Shown: piece after piece, positions 1-8,019 of the stretch | Position numbering within the stretch: position 1 is the stretch's first letter | Layout: each line of letters opens with the position of its first letter | Origin: Pseudomonas rhodesiae | GTDB taxonomy: Bacteria > Pseudomonadota > Gammaproteobacteria > Pseudomonadales > Pseudomonadaceae | Length of the DNA stretch: 61,375 nt | Reading direction: 5' to 3' | Assembly (NCBI RefSeq): GCF_007858255.1 | Contig: NZ_VFEU01000029.1 | Coordinates: forward strand, 1 to 61,375 | Program-made: the position numbers and the translations under genes | Notes under the pieces: model-generated | Told to the model about the DNA's origin: nothing | The model's database searches: none | The model's input: the letters and a program-made list of their open reading frames with translations, nothing else

Positions 1-43
1 ATAGGAACGGCGTGTTGGCTGCATGACATACCCGCTTAAAAGG

Positions 44-397
44 CTAGAACTGGTGCCCACTTAAATTAAGTGCACACCATGTCCAAGCGTTGCGGGGTTG
101 GGTAGATGACTTGGCCGGACGCATACGCTGGGTCAAAAATGGTTCGTAGTAGGGCAGCTGCGTATGACGCTTTATAACTGCGGCTAGCGATAAGCCTGTG
201 TCATAAGGCAGCGCCTCGGCAAGCTCGGCTAGTCGACATGGAAAAGCCACGTTCTGCGAGAAGAAGTTCGCGGACTGCGCTCCATCGAAAACGGCTCCAC
301 AGCTACGTACGCCACAGAGCCGGGCGTATCTTGAAAGGACGCTGTGAAGCGTCTCATCGGGAAAAACAGCCGGAAAGAAATGGAATTTAAGCGCCAT
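44..397 (-). pseudogene. tniQ: TniQ/TnsD-like target selector, N-terminal fragment
   Basis: The 117-residue product starts with the TniQ N-terminal pattern: a hydrophobic lead followed by FPDETLHSVLSRYARLCG, and a PYYEPFLTQR segment also usual for TnsD. TniQ/TnsD proteins choose the target site and recruit TnsC; intact members are about 400-600 residues with zinc-finger motifs. Here the TniQ similarity fades after about residue 90, and all three minus-strand frames reach stop codons between about 44 and 75, so neither a simple frameshift nor a longer frame rescues it inside the window. It begins 15 bp after tnsC and is presumably its operon partner. It is most likely a decayed gene; a sequencing error plus a second frameshift would be needed to restore it. 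Confidence 0.6.
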
Positions 398-412
398 TTC
401 GTCACCCTTTAT

Positions 413-1882
413 TCACCCCCTCCGATACAAAGGAGAGAACTCGAATAGATCACTGTTTATCCAACCGGCGCTCTTCAGCGCCTCAATGGAGTCTTCACTT
501 TCACTTAGCGCCTGTGCCTCTGAGGTCTCAACCGCCACCGCCGCAGGTGACTGCGATTTGACTTGGTTAACGGCCGCCACATTAGGTTTGGTAGCACTAT
601 TGTCGCTGCGACTGATGACACTGCGCAGCAACGCCAGTCGCTCCGGCCGAGCCACACCATCGAGCGCCATCATGTCGCTTAGTTGGTCTTCAATCGGAAG
701 CAAATCATCGAACTGCCGCATCCGTTTCGGATCTCGGCTTCGCAGAGCGGACAAAGCTGGCTTCAATATCTGCATCTTGGTGTTGCTCACCAACGCAATT
801 GTCTCGGCGGTAACGCATTCCGAACCACTCTGGATCGCATACCTTTGACTGAGCACCAAAAGCTTCACCAAAAAGTCGGTGACCCCTTGTGTATGCTCAT
901 ACAGCGCATCAAACACATCCTCTGTCAGTTCGACCGGCTGCTGGTACCACTGATAGCTCCAGAGGTTTTCAACAAGCATGCGCCACTCGTCATCGTCCTT
1001 CTCAAAACGTTTAAATTCGAGTACCCCGACGCCGCAGCAACGCCTTGCGTTGCGCATGACGTCAGAAAATAGGCTGATCATCGAATTGGTCCCGATGAAC
1101 ACCACAGGAATGCCGATGTTGTTCACTAGATGGAGGAAGAAATTCAGCATGTTGTCCTTGCCCCCAGTTTTTGCAAGGTGCAGGTTCTGAAGTTCGTCGA
1201 TCAGCAAAGCTCCGATGAAAAATGTACTCGCAACCTGTTCCATTTGTTGCAACGAGTCATTGATGTTCCGAGCCCGATACCGCTTGTAGTAATCCTCATC
1301 ACCTAAAGCTCGCCCGACCGCATAGAAAAATTGCTGACAGAAGCCTGCCAGCGACCCATCTCGGGGACAGTCAAGCTTGAGCCAGGTGATCTGGGTATGA
1401 ACGAACTGCTTTCCTTCATAACGCTCGTGGCGAATCGTTTGAGGGTAGAGACTCAAAATGGCTTCGAGTGCGGTGGACTTTCCAATGCCACTAAGGCCAA
1501 CCAGACTGAACGTTTCGGCAGTGGACTTGAATCCATCGTGGTAGCGCTGTGCGCCCGAAAGTGAGTGAAGATGTCTGACAGTGTCTGGAGAGGTCGGGTT
1601 GCGTCCGACGTACCCACGTCGTACCAGCAATGAAAATACGGACTCCAGATCCATGTGGACCAACAAAGGCTGGACCACCGTTCTCAACCGGTCGATGCAG
1701 TGAACCCGAGTCGATCGGTCGAGGGTCAGCTCTTCTGGATCAACAGGACGGGGGAAGTTCGAGATTAGTTGCATTGCCACCTCTTCTGAGAAGATCGGTG
1801 GCAGCGCTTCGATGAGTGGATTTCCCGCGTAGTCCGCTATCGCCTGCTTCGTGTAGCTTGCGAAAACTTGGGCGCCTTTCAT
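413..1882 (-). CDS. tnsC: Transposition regulator ATPase TnsC
   Basis: This is an AAA+ ATPase of 489 residues. The Walker A motif GLSGIGKST is at about residues 129-137 and the Walker B motif ALLIDE at about 225-230. In Tn7-type systems TnsC links the target selector (TnsD/TniQ) to the TnsAB transposase and gives target immunity. Its length is nearer to Tn7 TnsC (about 555) than to the short TnsC of the second element in this window. The start ATG overlaps the tnsB stop by four bases (ATGA), so translation is probably coupled. The C-terminal 80 residues are low in recognisable structure. Confidence 0.92.
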   Translation of the reverse strand: MKGAQVFASYTKQAIADYAGNPLIEALPPIFSEEVAMQLISNFPRPVDPEELTLDRSTRVHCIDRLRTVVQPLLVHMDLESVFSLLVRRGYVGRNPTSPDTVRHLHSLSGAQRYHDGFKSTAETFSLVGLSGIGKSTALEAILSLYPQTIRHERYEGKQFVHTQITWLKLDCPRDGSLAGFCQQFFYAVGRALGDEDYYKRYRARNINDSLQQMEQVASTFFIGALLIDELQNLHLAKTGGKDNMLNFFLHLVNNIGIPVVFIGTNSMISLFSDVMRNARRCCGVGVLEFKRFEKDDDEWRMLVENLWSYQWYQQPVELTEDVFDALYEHTQGVTDFLVKLLVLSQRYAIQSGSECVTAETIALVSNTKMQILKPALSALRSRDPKRMRQFDDLLPIEDQLSDMMALDGVARPERLALLRSVISRSDNSATKPNVAAVNQVKSQSPAAVAVETSEAQALSESEDSIEALKSAGWINSDLFEFSPLYRRG

Positions 1883-4047
1883 GAGTTTTGTCCTGGGCGG
1901 AGGCGTTTGAGCATATCGATAACCTGAGCGCTGCGAGGACCGGCAAAGTTTTCTGAGCGATCTTGGGAGATCTCTGTCTTGAGCACAGGCGATTCAATCC
2001 TCACACCCTCTGGCACATGGGCGGTCTCACGCTCCTTGAGGCGCTCAACGGCGCGATTCTCACGAATATTTCCAATCATCTCAGCTTTGGTCGCAGGCGC
2101 TGGCTCATCATTTCGCTCAGCGATCGCACCGCTGACGACTTGATTAACTTCCTCTAGAAGCGAAATCCGACTCTCCAACTCAGCGCGTTTATGAGTCGGT
2201 GGAGTCTGGCGGTAAGCTTCGAGCAGGTCGAAAATCTCATCGGACCGATAACCAGCATACTTGCTATCAGACTTACGCAAATCGCAACGGATAAACTGTT
2301 TGGTGTCTCCCCGGATCCAAATATGTGCTGAGGAATTTGGGTCATACCAACACTCTATCGACCAAACCCCGCGGCTACGGGCTTTCGCAAACCAGTTGTT
2401 CTCGATCGCCACATCACAGACATAATGCATTCCTCGGAATAGCACACCACCCTTTTGGACCGTTGCTTGCTCACGCGGAAGCAAATGGAGATAGACCAGT
2501 TCATCGGGATGATTGTTTGGTTCGACATGGCCATTTTCCAATGCCCAAGTCCAAATACCTACCGGCGTCGGATCGACACCGTCGTTCATCATCTCTTGAG
2601 TGAGCCTGTCGGGCTGCCGGTTGAAGCGGTTATAGTGAAGGACGCACTGGATGATGATCTTAGTGAACTCTTTCATGCTCAGCGTCGCGTCAAGTCGGTA
2701 ATCTCGCTCCCCACGCTCCTTCTCCCTAGCCGCTACGCCACCAGGAAGCCACCTGATGCCAGTCAGGTTGTTCAGGATACCGAACCGGCTCTCAACCATC
2801 GACTTCCAGTCAGGGCGGTAGGGCGGAGCAATTCCCAGCTCGATATTCAGGCCAGTGGCAAGACCTTCAGCTGCTTTCCCCAACATCTCGCCTCGATCAG
2901 CGTAGATGTGATGTGGGAGGTGATGACAGTCCCATTCCTCTGAATCGATTGTGACCCCATTGGTAGCGCAAAACTCAACCTTCGAAGTGAAAGCGTTGAA
3001 AAGCGCTTGCCTGGCTCCGTTCCAACTCGGGCCCTCTAATCCGATGTAGAGACCGACGATCATGCCGGAAAAGCTATCAATGACGACGTACACAACCGGC
3101 CGTCCAATGAGCATTCGCCTGGAGTATCCGTTCACGAGATAAATGTCCGCAATGGTGGCATCGATCTCAAACTGATGGCAGGGGCCACGAAGCCAGTCAC
3201 GGACGGTTCCAGAAAGGGGGCGGCAATCTTTTAGCCACTTACGCATTCCCTTACGGCCACGTTCAGTTTCAACCTCGTCGAAATATTGCTTTCCCCAATA
3301 ATCGAACTGTCTAAAGGAAGGAATTTCCGATTCGGGTAGCAAACGACCGCCTGATTCTGGATTTTTCGACAGGTCTTTCGCGGTATAGAACCTCCTGAGC
3401 ATCTCAACATAGGCGTTGGTTATCGTAGAAGTCTTATCCCCGACAAATAACGAGTAGCCGATACGGATACAGCGCTTATCCACGGCATCGATAACCTTGG
3501 TCGGTGAAACGGCAATACCTTGATACCTTGGCTTCCTACCTGGGGGCTTTGCGGGATCATACTTGCGCTCAGGAACTCCGACGCTCGCATAGTTTTTCAA
3601 GAGCGCATTTCGAACTTGGCCATTGATCCAGTAACGGTACAGAAGTCGATAGATGCTCTTGCGCTGTATACCGAGCTCAACAGCTCTAGCGCCGACCATT
3701 TGACCCATCTCACCAGGAGCGAATATCTGACCTGGATAATCTGAGTCGATCAGGGGTGCGATGATGTTCCACTTTTCATCCCTTTCCCGCTTCTTTTTCT
3801 CATCCAAGTCATCCTCTAACACTAAGAGAAACTCAGGCGTAACGACCTTGGCTAGCTTCGTATCACCTGCAATGACGGATCCGCGAAGCTCCTCCAGGCC
3901 TAAACCAATCGGTTGGCGGGGCGGATCCGTTAATTGGATCAAAACGACCGCATCGTATCGCTCATTGAGGTACAAGACCCTAACGAAGCCCGGCACGACG
4001 GAAAACTCAGTAAGCGGTTCGAAACAATCATTGACTTGGACTTTCAT
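1879..4047 (-). CDS. tnsB: DDE transposase TnsB
   Basis: TnsB binds the transposon ends and carries out 3'-end cleavage and strand transfer. The 722-residue product has a helix-turn-helix-rich N-terminal part and a retroviral-integrase-fold core. The probable catalytic triad is D296 (in FEIDATIAD), D384 (in YADRGE) and E419 (in KSMVESRFG), with 34 residues between the last two. A C-terminal Mu-transposase-like beta domain follows. Length and layout match Tn7 TnsB (702 residues). The gene overlaps tnsA by an ATGA junction and tnsC in the same way, so the operon looks intact up to tniQ. Confidence 0.93.
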   Translation of the reverse strand: MKVQVNDCFEPLTEFSVVPGFVRVLYLNERYDAVVLIQLTDPPRQPIGLGLEELRGSVIAGDTKLAKVVTPEFLLVLEDDLDEKKKRERDEKWNIIAPLIDSDYPGQIFAPGEMGQMVGARAVELGIQRKSIYRLLYRYWINGQVRNALLKNYASVGVPERKYDPAKPPGRKPRYQGIAVSPTKVIDAVDKRCIRIGYSLFVGDKTSTITNAYVEMLRRFYTAKDLSKNPESGGRLLPESEIPSFRQFDYWGKQYFDEVETERGRKGMRKWLKDCRPLSGTVRDWLRGPCHQFEIDATIADIYLVNGYSRRMLIGRPVVYVVIDSFSGMIVGLYIGLEGPSWNGARQALFNAFTSKVEFCATNGVTIDSEEWDCHHLPHHIYADRGEMLGKAAEGLATGLNIELGIAPPYRPDWKSMVESRFGILNNLTGIRWLPGGVAAREKERGERDYRLDATLSMKEFTKIIIQCVLHYNRFNRQPDRLTQEMMNDGVDPTPVGIWTWALENGHVEPNNHPDELVYLHLLPREQATVQKGGVLFRGMHYVCDVAIENNWFAKARSRGVWSIECWYDPNSSAHIWIRGDTKQFIRCDLRKSDSKYAGYRSDEIFDLLEAYRQTPPTHKRAELESRISLLEEVNQVVSGAIAERNDEPAPATKAEMIGNIRENRAVERLKERETAHVPEGVRIESPVLKTEISQDRSENFAGPRSAQVIDMLKRLRPGQNS

Positions 4048-4901
4048 GATAGGCCCTCCGCCGTCAGTGAAATTTTCATTGGTTTCTCAATGATTTCAAA
4101 TGTTGGTAGTGGTGCAGTCATTTGAATGGGAGTACCAACCAAATCTACCTTGATCGACTTAGCCCATATCAGGTGATGATATAAAGCCCGAGAGTCTTGA
4201 TAGGAGATAAATAAACGTGCGGCAATCTTTCGCAGAGATTCAGCAGTACTCCACGGGTAGGGACGACAGCTCGCTAAGTGCCCCAGAAAATCTGTGTGTA
4301 ATGATGGCTCTGCCAAGGCGCGCGGCAGTTGAGCGAACTTCCTGAGTAAGCCTAAATTCTTGATCAAATCGGGGCTGAACATTTCTTCAGTGACAATAGC
4401 CCAGTCAACGTGTTGGCCAGCCCAGAATCGCTTTTCGATCTCAAATTTTTCCAACGTTCTCCTGGCTTGTTTGCCTTCGAGGTCGCCGCGGTATTTGATT
4501 GTTCTGGCTACAGACTTAAAGCTGCCGTCGGGCTTTTTTATCGTTAATAAAAAATCCGTGGTCATAACGTAAGGAAGCACTGTCTTCGGATACTTTGGGT
4601 ATCGCACTCCCATAGAGCTCGCGATTGCTTGAGCACTTTCTCGCGGTAGCAATGGATACTGCTCGCGTATATCCACAACATTTTCCGAAAATTCACATAC
4701 CAAAAAATAGGCGCGTTCTAGGTCAGAAAAGAGGTGGTGGAGACGATCGATCTTCACACCTTGGATCTTGTGGGAGCGTCCTCTGGAGGGCACATCTTGG
4801 ACGCGCAGCCACGGCAGATAACTGGCACCAGCTCCGCTACCGAATCCATTCGAAATATGCCGCTGAATATCTGTCTCAGACGAAAACCTACGACCGCGCA
4901 A
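4044..4901 (-). CDS. tnsA: Heteromeric transposase endonuclease TnsA
   Basis: TnsA cuts the 5' strands at the transposon ends, which makes Tn7 a cut-and-paste element. The protein (285 residues) has the restriction-endonuclease-like triad at E62 (in SDLERAYF), D116 (in MTTDFLLTI) and K136 (in RTIKY). Tn7 TnsA uses E63, D114 and K132, a very close match. The C-terminal third should be the winged-helix part that contacts TnsC. The start is TTG at 4899-4901, chosen because a strong AAGGAGGT ribosome site lies five bases upstream and no better ATG is in frame. It is the first gene inside the glmS-proximal end. Confidence 0.92.
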   Translation of the reverse strand: MRGRRFSSETDIQRHISNGFGSGAGASYLPWLRVQDVPSRGRSHKIQGVKIDRLHHLFSDLERAYFLVCEFSENVVDIREQYPLLPRESAQAIASSMGVRYPKYPKTVLPYVMTTDFLLTIKKPDGSFKSVARTIKYRGDLEGKQARRTLEKFEIEKRFWAGQHVDWAIVTEEMFSPDLIKNLGLLRKFAQLPRALAEPSLHTDFLGHLASCRPYPWSTAESLRKIAARLFISYQDSRALYHHLIWAKSIKVDLVGTPIQMTAPLPTFEIIEKPMKISLTAEGLS

Positions 4902-5060
4902 TGCTACCTCCTTCGTCCGCCGGGACCGCCTCTCCTCGCCCTGAAAAATAGTTATAGGAAAAAATCGCCCACCACCTGTTCATGGTACAGCCCTCTTTAG
5001 CCTACTCCCGGAGCGGAACGAAGCGGAGAATCTAGACCGATGGCTCAGCCCAAAAATGGA

Positions 5061-5082
5061 AACCCCCGTAGATACGGGGGTT
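5061..5082 (-). terminator. Hairpin terminator just inside the glmS-side transposon end
   Basis: AACCCCCGTA, two bases, then TACGGGGGTT form a near-perfect GC-rich hairpin. Read on the minus strand it is followed by a T-rich run (TTTCCATTTTT). It lies 74-95 bp inside the transposon, where transcription leaving glmS would enter the tns region. It could also act on the opposite strand. Confidence 0.7.
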
Positions 5083-5089
5083 TCGGCCT

Positions 5090-5156
5090 TGTGTCAATCT
5101 ATGTTGTGTCGTGTCAATCTTTATTGTTTTGTGTCAATCTTTATTGTTAGAAACCA
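5090..5156 (-). repeat. Three TnsB-binding-like repeats at the transposon right end
   Basis: On the plus strand the block GTGTCAATCT followed by TTATTGTT (first copy ATGTTGT) occurs three times, starting at 5091, 5111 and 5131, a 20-bp period. Read inward on the minus strand this is AACAATAAAGATTGACAC. Tn7R TnsB sites contain GACAATAAAGTCTTAAAC, so the ACAATAAAG core is shared. The close packing of sites matches a right end. The terminus is placed at 5156. Confidence 0.75.
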
Positions 5157-5181
5157 GGGCGGGTCCCCGGGAAACTGCGGA
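5157..5181. other. attTn7: attTn7: 25-bp gap between glmS stop and transposon end
   Basis: Exactly 25 bp separate the last transposon base (5156) from the glmS stop codon (5182-5184). In Tn7 the TnsD protein reads the conserved 3' end of glmS and directs insertion about 25 bp downstream of its stop. The spacing independently supports the placement of the end. The expected 5-bp target duplicate next to the element is GGGCG (5157-5161). Confidence 0.75.
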
Positions 5182-7014
5182 TTACTCCACCGTCACCGAC
5201 TTCGCCAAGTTACGCGGCTGGTCGACGTCAGTCCCCTTGAGCACGGCCACGTAGTACGACAGCAGTTGCAGCGGGATGGTGTAAAGGATCGGCGACAGGG
5301 TGTCGTGGATGTGCGGCATGTTGATGACGTGGGTGCCTTCGCCATTGGTCATGCCGGCCTTTTCGTCGGCGAACACAATCAGTTGGCCGCCACGTGCACG
5401 CACTTCCTGCAGGTTGGACTTGAGCTTTTCCAACAGTTCATTGTTCGGCGCCACGGTGACCACTGGCATGTCGTCATCCACCAGGGCCAGCGGGCCGTGT
5501 TTGAGTTCGCCGGCTGGGTAGGCTTCGGCGTGGATGTACGAGATTTCCTTGAGTTTGAGCGAGCCTTCCATCGCCACTGGGTACTGCGCGCCACGGCCGA
5601 GGAACAGGGTGTGGTTCTTGTCGGCGAACAGTTCGGCGACTTTCTCCACGGTGCTGTCCATGGCCAGGGCTTCACCCAAACGGGTTGGTAGGCGACGCAG
5701 TTCTTCGACCAAGGTGGCTTCGACGCCAGCGGCAAGAGTGCCACGCACTTGGCCCAGGGACAGGGTCAGCAGCAACAGGCCGACCAGCTGGGTGGTGAAT
5801 GCCTTGGTGGAGGCCACGCCGATTTCGCGACCGGCCTGGGTCAGTAAGGTCAGGTCGGACTCACGCACCAGGGAACTGATGCTGACGTTGCAGATCGCGA
5901 GGCTGGCCAGGAAGCCCAGCTCCTTGGCGTTGCGCAGGGCGGCCAGGGTGTCGGCGGTTTCGCCGGACTGGGAGATGGTCACGAACAACGTATCGGGCTG
6001 TACCACCACCTTGCGGTAACGGAACTCGCTGGCCACTTCGACCTGGCACGGAATGCCGGCCAGTTCTTCCAACCAGTAACGCGCGACCATGCCAGCGTGG
6101 TAGCTGGTGCCGCAGGCAACGATCTGCACGTTGCGGACCTTGGCGAACAGCTCGGCGGCCTGTGGACCGAAGGCGTTGACCAAGACCTGGTTCTGGCTCA
6201 AGCGACCTTCCAGAGTGCGTTGCACCACCGATGGTTGCTCATGGATTTCCTTGAGCATGAAGTGGCGAAACTCGCCCTTGTCGGCGGCTTCGGCGCCATC
6301 ACGGTATTGCACCGCCTCGCGCTCGACAGAGTTGCCGTTGACGTCCCAGATCGCCACGCTTTCGCGACGGATGTCGGCAATATCGCCTTCTTCCAGATAC
6401 ATGAAGCGGTCAGTCACCTGGCGCAGGGCCAGTTGGTCGGAAGCCAGAAAGTTTTCACCCAGGCCCAGGCCAATCACCAACGGGCTGCCACTGCGGGCGG
6501 CCACGACGCGGTCGGGCTGGCTGGCGCTGATCACCGCCAGGCCGTAAGCGCCGTGCAGTTCCTTGACGGTGGCCTTGAGGGCGGTGGTCAGGTCGCCGAG
6601 GTCTTTGAGCTTATGGTTGAGCAGGTGGGCGATCACTTCGGTGTCGGTGTCCGAGGTGAACACATAACCCAGACCCTTGAGTTGCTCGCGCAACACTTCG
6701 TGGTTTTCGATGATGCCGTTGTGCACCACCGCCAAATCACCGGAAAAATGCGGGTGGGCATTGCGCTCGCACGGTGCACCGTGAGTGGCCCAGCGGGTAT
6801 GGGCGATGCCCAGGCGGCCGACCAGCGGCTCGCCGGCCAGGGCCTGCTCCAATTCGCTGACCTTGCCCGGGCGACGCGTGCGCTCAAGCTTGCCGGCGTT
6901 GGTAAAAACCGCCACACCGGCGCTGTCATAGCCGCGGTATTCCAGGCGCTTGAGGCCTTCGATCAGGATGGGCGTTACGTTACGCTCAGCGACTGCGCCA
7001 ACAATGCCACACAT
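5182..7014 (-). CDS. glmS: Glutamine--fructose-6-phosphate aminotransferase (isomerizing)
   Basis: GlmS makes glucosamine-6-phosphate from fructose-6-phosphate and glutamine, the first step towards UDP-GlcNAc for peptidoglycan and lipopolysaccharide. The product is 610 residues, the family's normal length. Cys2 after the initiator (MCGIVGAVAE) is the glutaminase nucleophile. Two SIS sugar-isomerase domains follow, with CGTSYHAG and the C-terminal DVDQPRNLAKSVTVE tail. It lies 10 bp after glmR on the same strand. The 3' end is the TnsD recognition region used by the adjoining Tn7-like element. The coding sequence is intact, as expected for Tn7, which inserts outside the gene. Confidence 0.98.
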   Translation of the reverse strand: MCGIVGAVAERNVTPILIEGLKRLEYRGYDSAGVAVFTNAGKLERTRRPGKVSELEQALAGEPLVGRLGIAHTRWATHGAPCERNAHPHFSGDLAVVHNGIIENHEVLREQLKGLGYVFTSDTDTEVIAHLLNHKLKDLGDLTTALKATVKELHGAYGLAVISASQPDRVVAARSGSPLVIGLGLGENFLASDQLALRQVTDRFMYLEEGDIADIRRESVAIWDVNGNSVEREAVQYRDGAEAADKGEFRHFMLKEIHEQPSVVQRTLEGRLSQNQVLVNAFGPQAAELFAKVRNVQIVACGTSYHAGMVARYWLEELAGIPCQVEVASEFRYRKVVVQPDTLFVTISQSGETADTLAALRNAKELGFLASLAICNVSISSLVRESDLTLLTQAGREIGVASTKAFTTQLVGLLLLTLSLGQVRGTLAAGVEATLVEELRRLPTRLGEALAMDSTVEKVAELFADKNHTLFLGRGAQYPVAMEGSLKLKEISYIHAEAYPAGELKHGPLALVDDDMPVVTVAPNNELLEKLKSNLQEVRARGGQLIVFADEKAGMTNGEGTHVINMPHIHDTLSPILYTIPLQLLSYYVAVLKGTDVDQPRNLAKSVTVE

Positions 7015-7024
7015 GGTATTTCTC

Positions 7025-7792
7025 CTAGATGATTGCCGCGCATATCAGCGTAATGCCGCGGGCTTGGATCTGGTCGCGGGCCTCAAGCGGCAGGCGATCA
7101 TCGGTAATAAGGGTATGGACGCTGCTCCAGGGCAGTTCCAGGTTGGGAATTTTGCGGCCGATCTTGTCGGACTCGACCATCACCACCACTTCACGGGCGA
7201 CCTCGGCCATTACGCGGCTCAGGCCCAGCAATTCGTTGAAGGTGGTGGTACCGCGCTGTAAATCGATGCCGTCGGCGCCGATGAACAGTTGATCAAAGTC
7301 GTAGGAGCGCAACACCTGCTCGGCGACCTGGCCTTGGAACGAGTCCGAATGCGGGTCCCAGGTGCCGCCGGTCATCAACAGCACCGGCTCGTGTTCCAAT
7401 TCGCTCAGAGCGCTGGCCACATGCAGGGAGTTGGTCATCACCACCAGGCCAGACTGGTGGCCCAGCTCGGGGATCATGGCCGCTGTGGTGCTGCCGCTGT
7501 CGATGATGATTCGTGCATGCTCACGCAAGCGCTTGACCGCAGCACGGGCGATGGCGCGTTTGTACGCGGAAATAGGTTGGGCAGGATCACCGACCAATTC
7601 CTGAGGCATGGTGATTGCGCCACCGTAGCGCCGCAGTAACAGGCCATTGCTTTCCAGCGCGGCCAGATCCTTGCGAATGGTGACTTCCGAGGTTTCGAAA
7701 CGCTTGGCCAATTCATCCACACTGACTTCGCCTTGCTCGTTGAGCAAGGTGAGGATGTTGTGGCGCCGTTGGGGGGTATTACGTTTCGACAT
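7025..7792 (-). CDS. glmR: DeoR-family transcriptional regulator of glmS
   Basis: A 255-residue DeoR-type regulator. The N-terminal helix-turn-helix lies in RRHNILTLLNEQGEVSVDELAKRFETSEVTIRKDL and is followed by a DeoR C-terminal sensor domain with DSGSTTAAMIPEL and GADGID segments. DeoR sensors bind phosphorylated sugars. In pseudomonads the gene next to glmS is called glmR and controls glmS; that assignment is by position and family. The start was set at the ATG at 7792, directly before SKRNTPQRRHNIL where family similarity begins; an upstream in-frame start adds 13 weakly conserved residues. Confidence 0.9.
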   Translation of the reverse strand: MSKRNTPQRRHNILTLLNEQGEVSVDELAKRFETSEVTIRKDLAALESNGLLLRRYGGAITMPQELVGDPAQPISAYKRAIARAAVKRLREHARIIIDSGSTTAAMIPELGHQSGLVVMTNSLHVASALSELEHEPVLLMTGGTWDPHSDSFQGQVAEQVLRSYDFDQLFIGADGIDLQRGTTTFNELLGLSRVMAEVAREVVVMVESDKIGRKIPNLELPWSSVHTLITDDRLPLEARDQIQARGITLICAAII

Positions 7793-7898
7793 GGTAGTGA
7801 TAAGTTTCGTTTCGAAAGATAACGAAGGCAATCAAAACCTATTGGGATGGTATCGTCAAGCGTCGAGAAGAGATTTTTTAAACGACACATATGAAAAT

Positions 7899-7986
7899 GT
7901 GGGAGGGGGCTTGCCCCCGATAGCGCTGGGTCAGTCAGCTCATCTGCCACTGACGCACCGCCATCGGGGGCAAGCCCCCTCCCCCT
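7899..7986. repeat. REPIN-like inverted repeat pair
   Basis: GTGGGAGGGGGCTTGCCCCC at 7899-7918 is repeated in inverted orientation as CGGGGGCAAGCCCCCTCCCC at 7965-7984, separated by about 45 bp. This is the classical P. fluorescens REP sequence arranged as a doublet (REPIN), normally mobilised in trans by RAYT transposases. It fills the glmR-glmU intergenic region. Confidence 0.85.
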
Positions 7987-8019
7987 TTGAAGCTAGCTGC
8001 ATATATAACTGTGGATAAC

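Larger units (their letters stand above)
1..5156 (-). mobile_element. Tn7-like transposon, tns end, inserted at attTn7 downstream of glmS
   Basis: The element is recognised by four minus-strand genes in Tn7 order (tnsA nearest the end, then tnsB, tnsC, tniQ/tnsD), by a cluster of TnsB-site-like repeats next to glmS, and by an end lying 25 bp beyond the glmS stop codon. Tn7 places its right end, the tnsA side, next to glmS, and this element has the same orientation. The inferred terminus reads inward on the minus strand as TGGTTTCTAACAATAAAG, against TGTGGGCGGACAATAAAG in Tn7R: nine terminal bases, then the same ACAATAAAG block. The terminal TGG instead of TGT is a deviation. The cargo and the other end lie outside the window, so the target duplication (expected GGGCG at 5157-5161) cannot be checked. 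Confidence 0.85.

Noticed and set aside
5090..5156. Regular 20-bp repeats as a CRISPR array
   Set aside because: Only three copies with almost no spacer between them, no cas genes, and the location and sequence fit TnsB sites.
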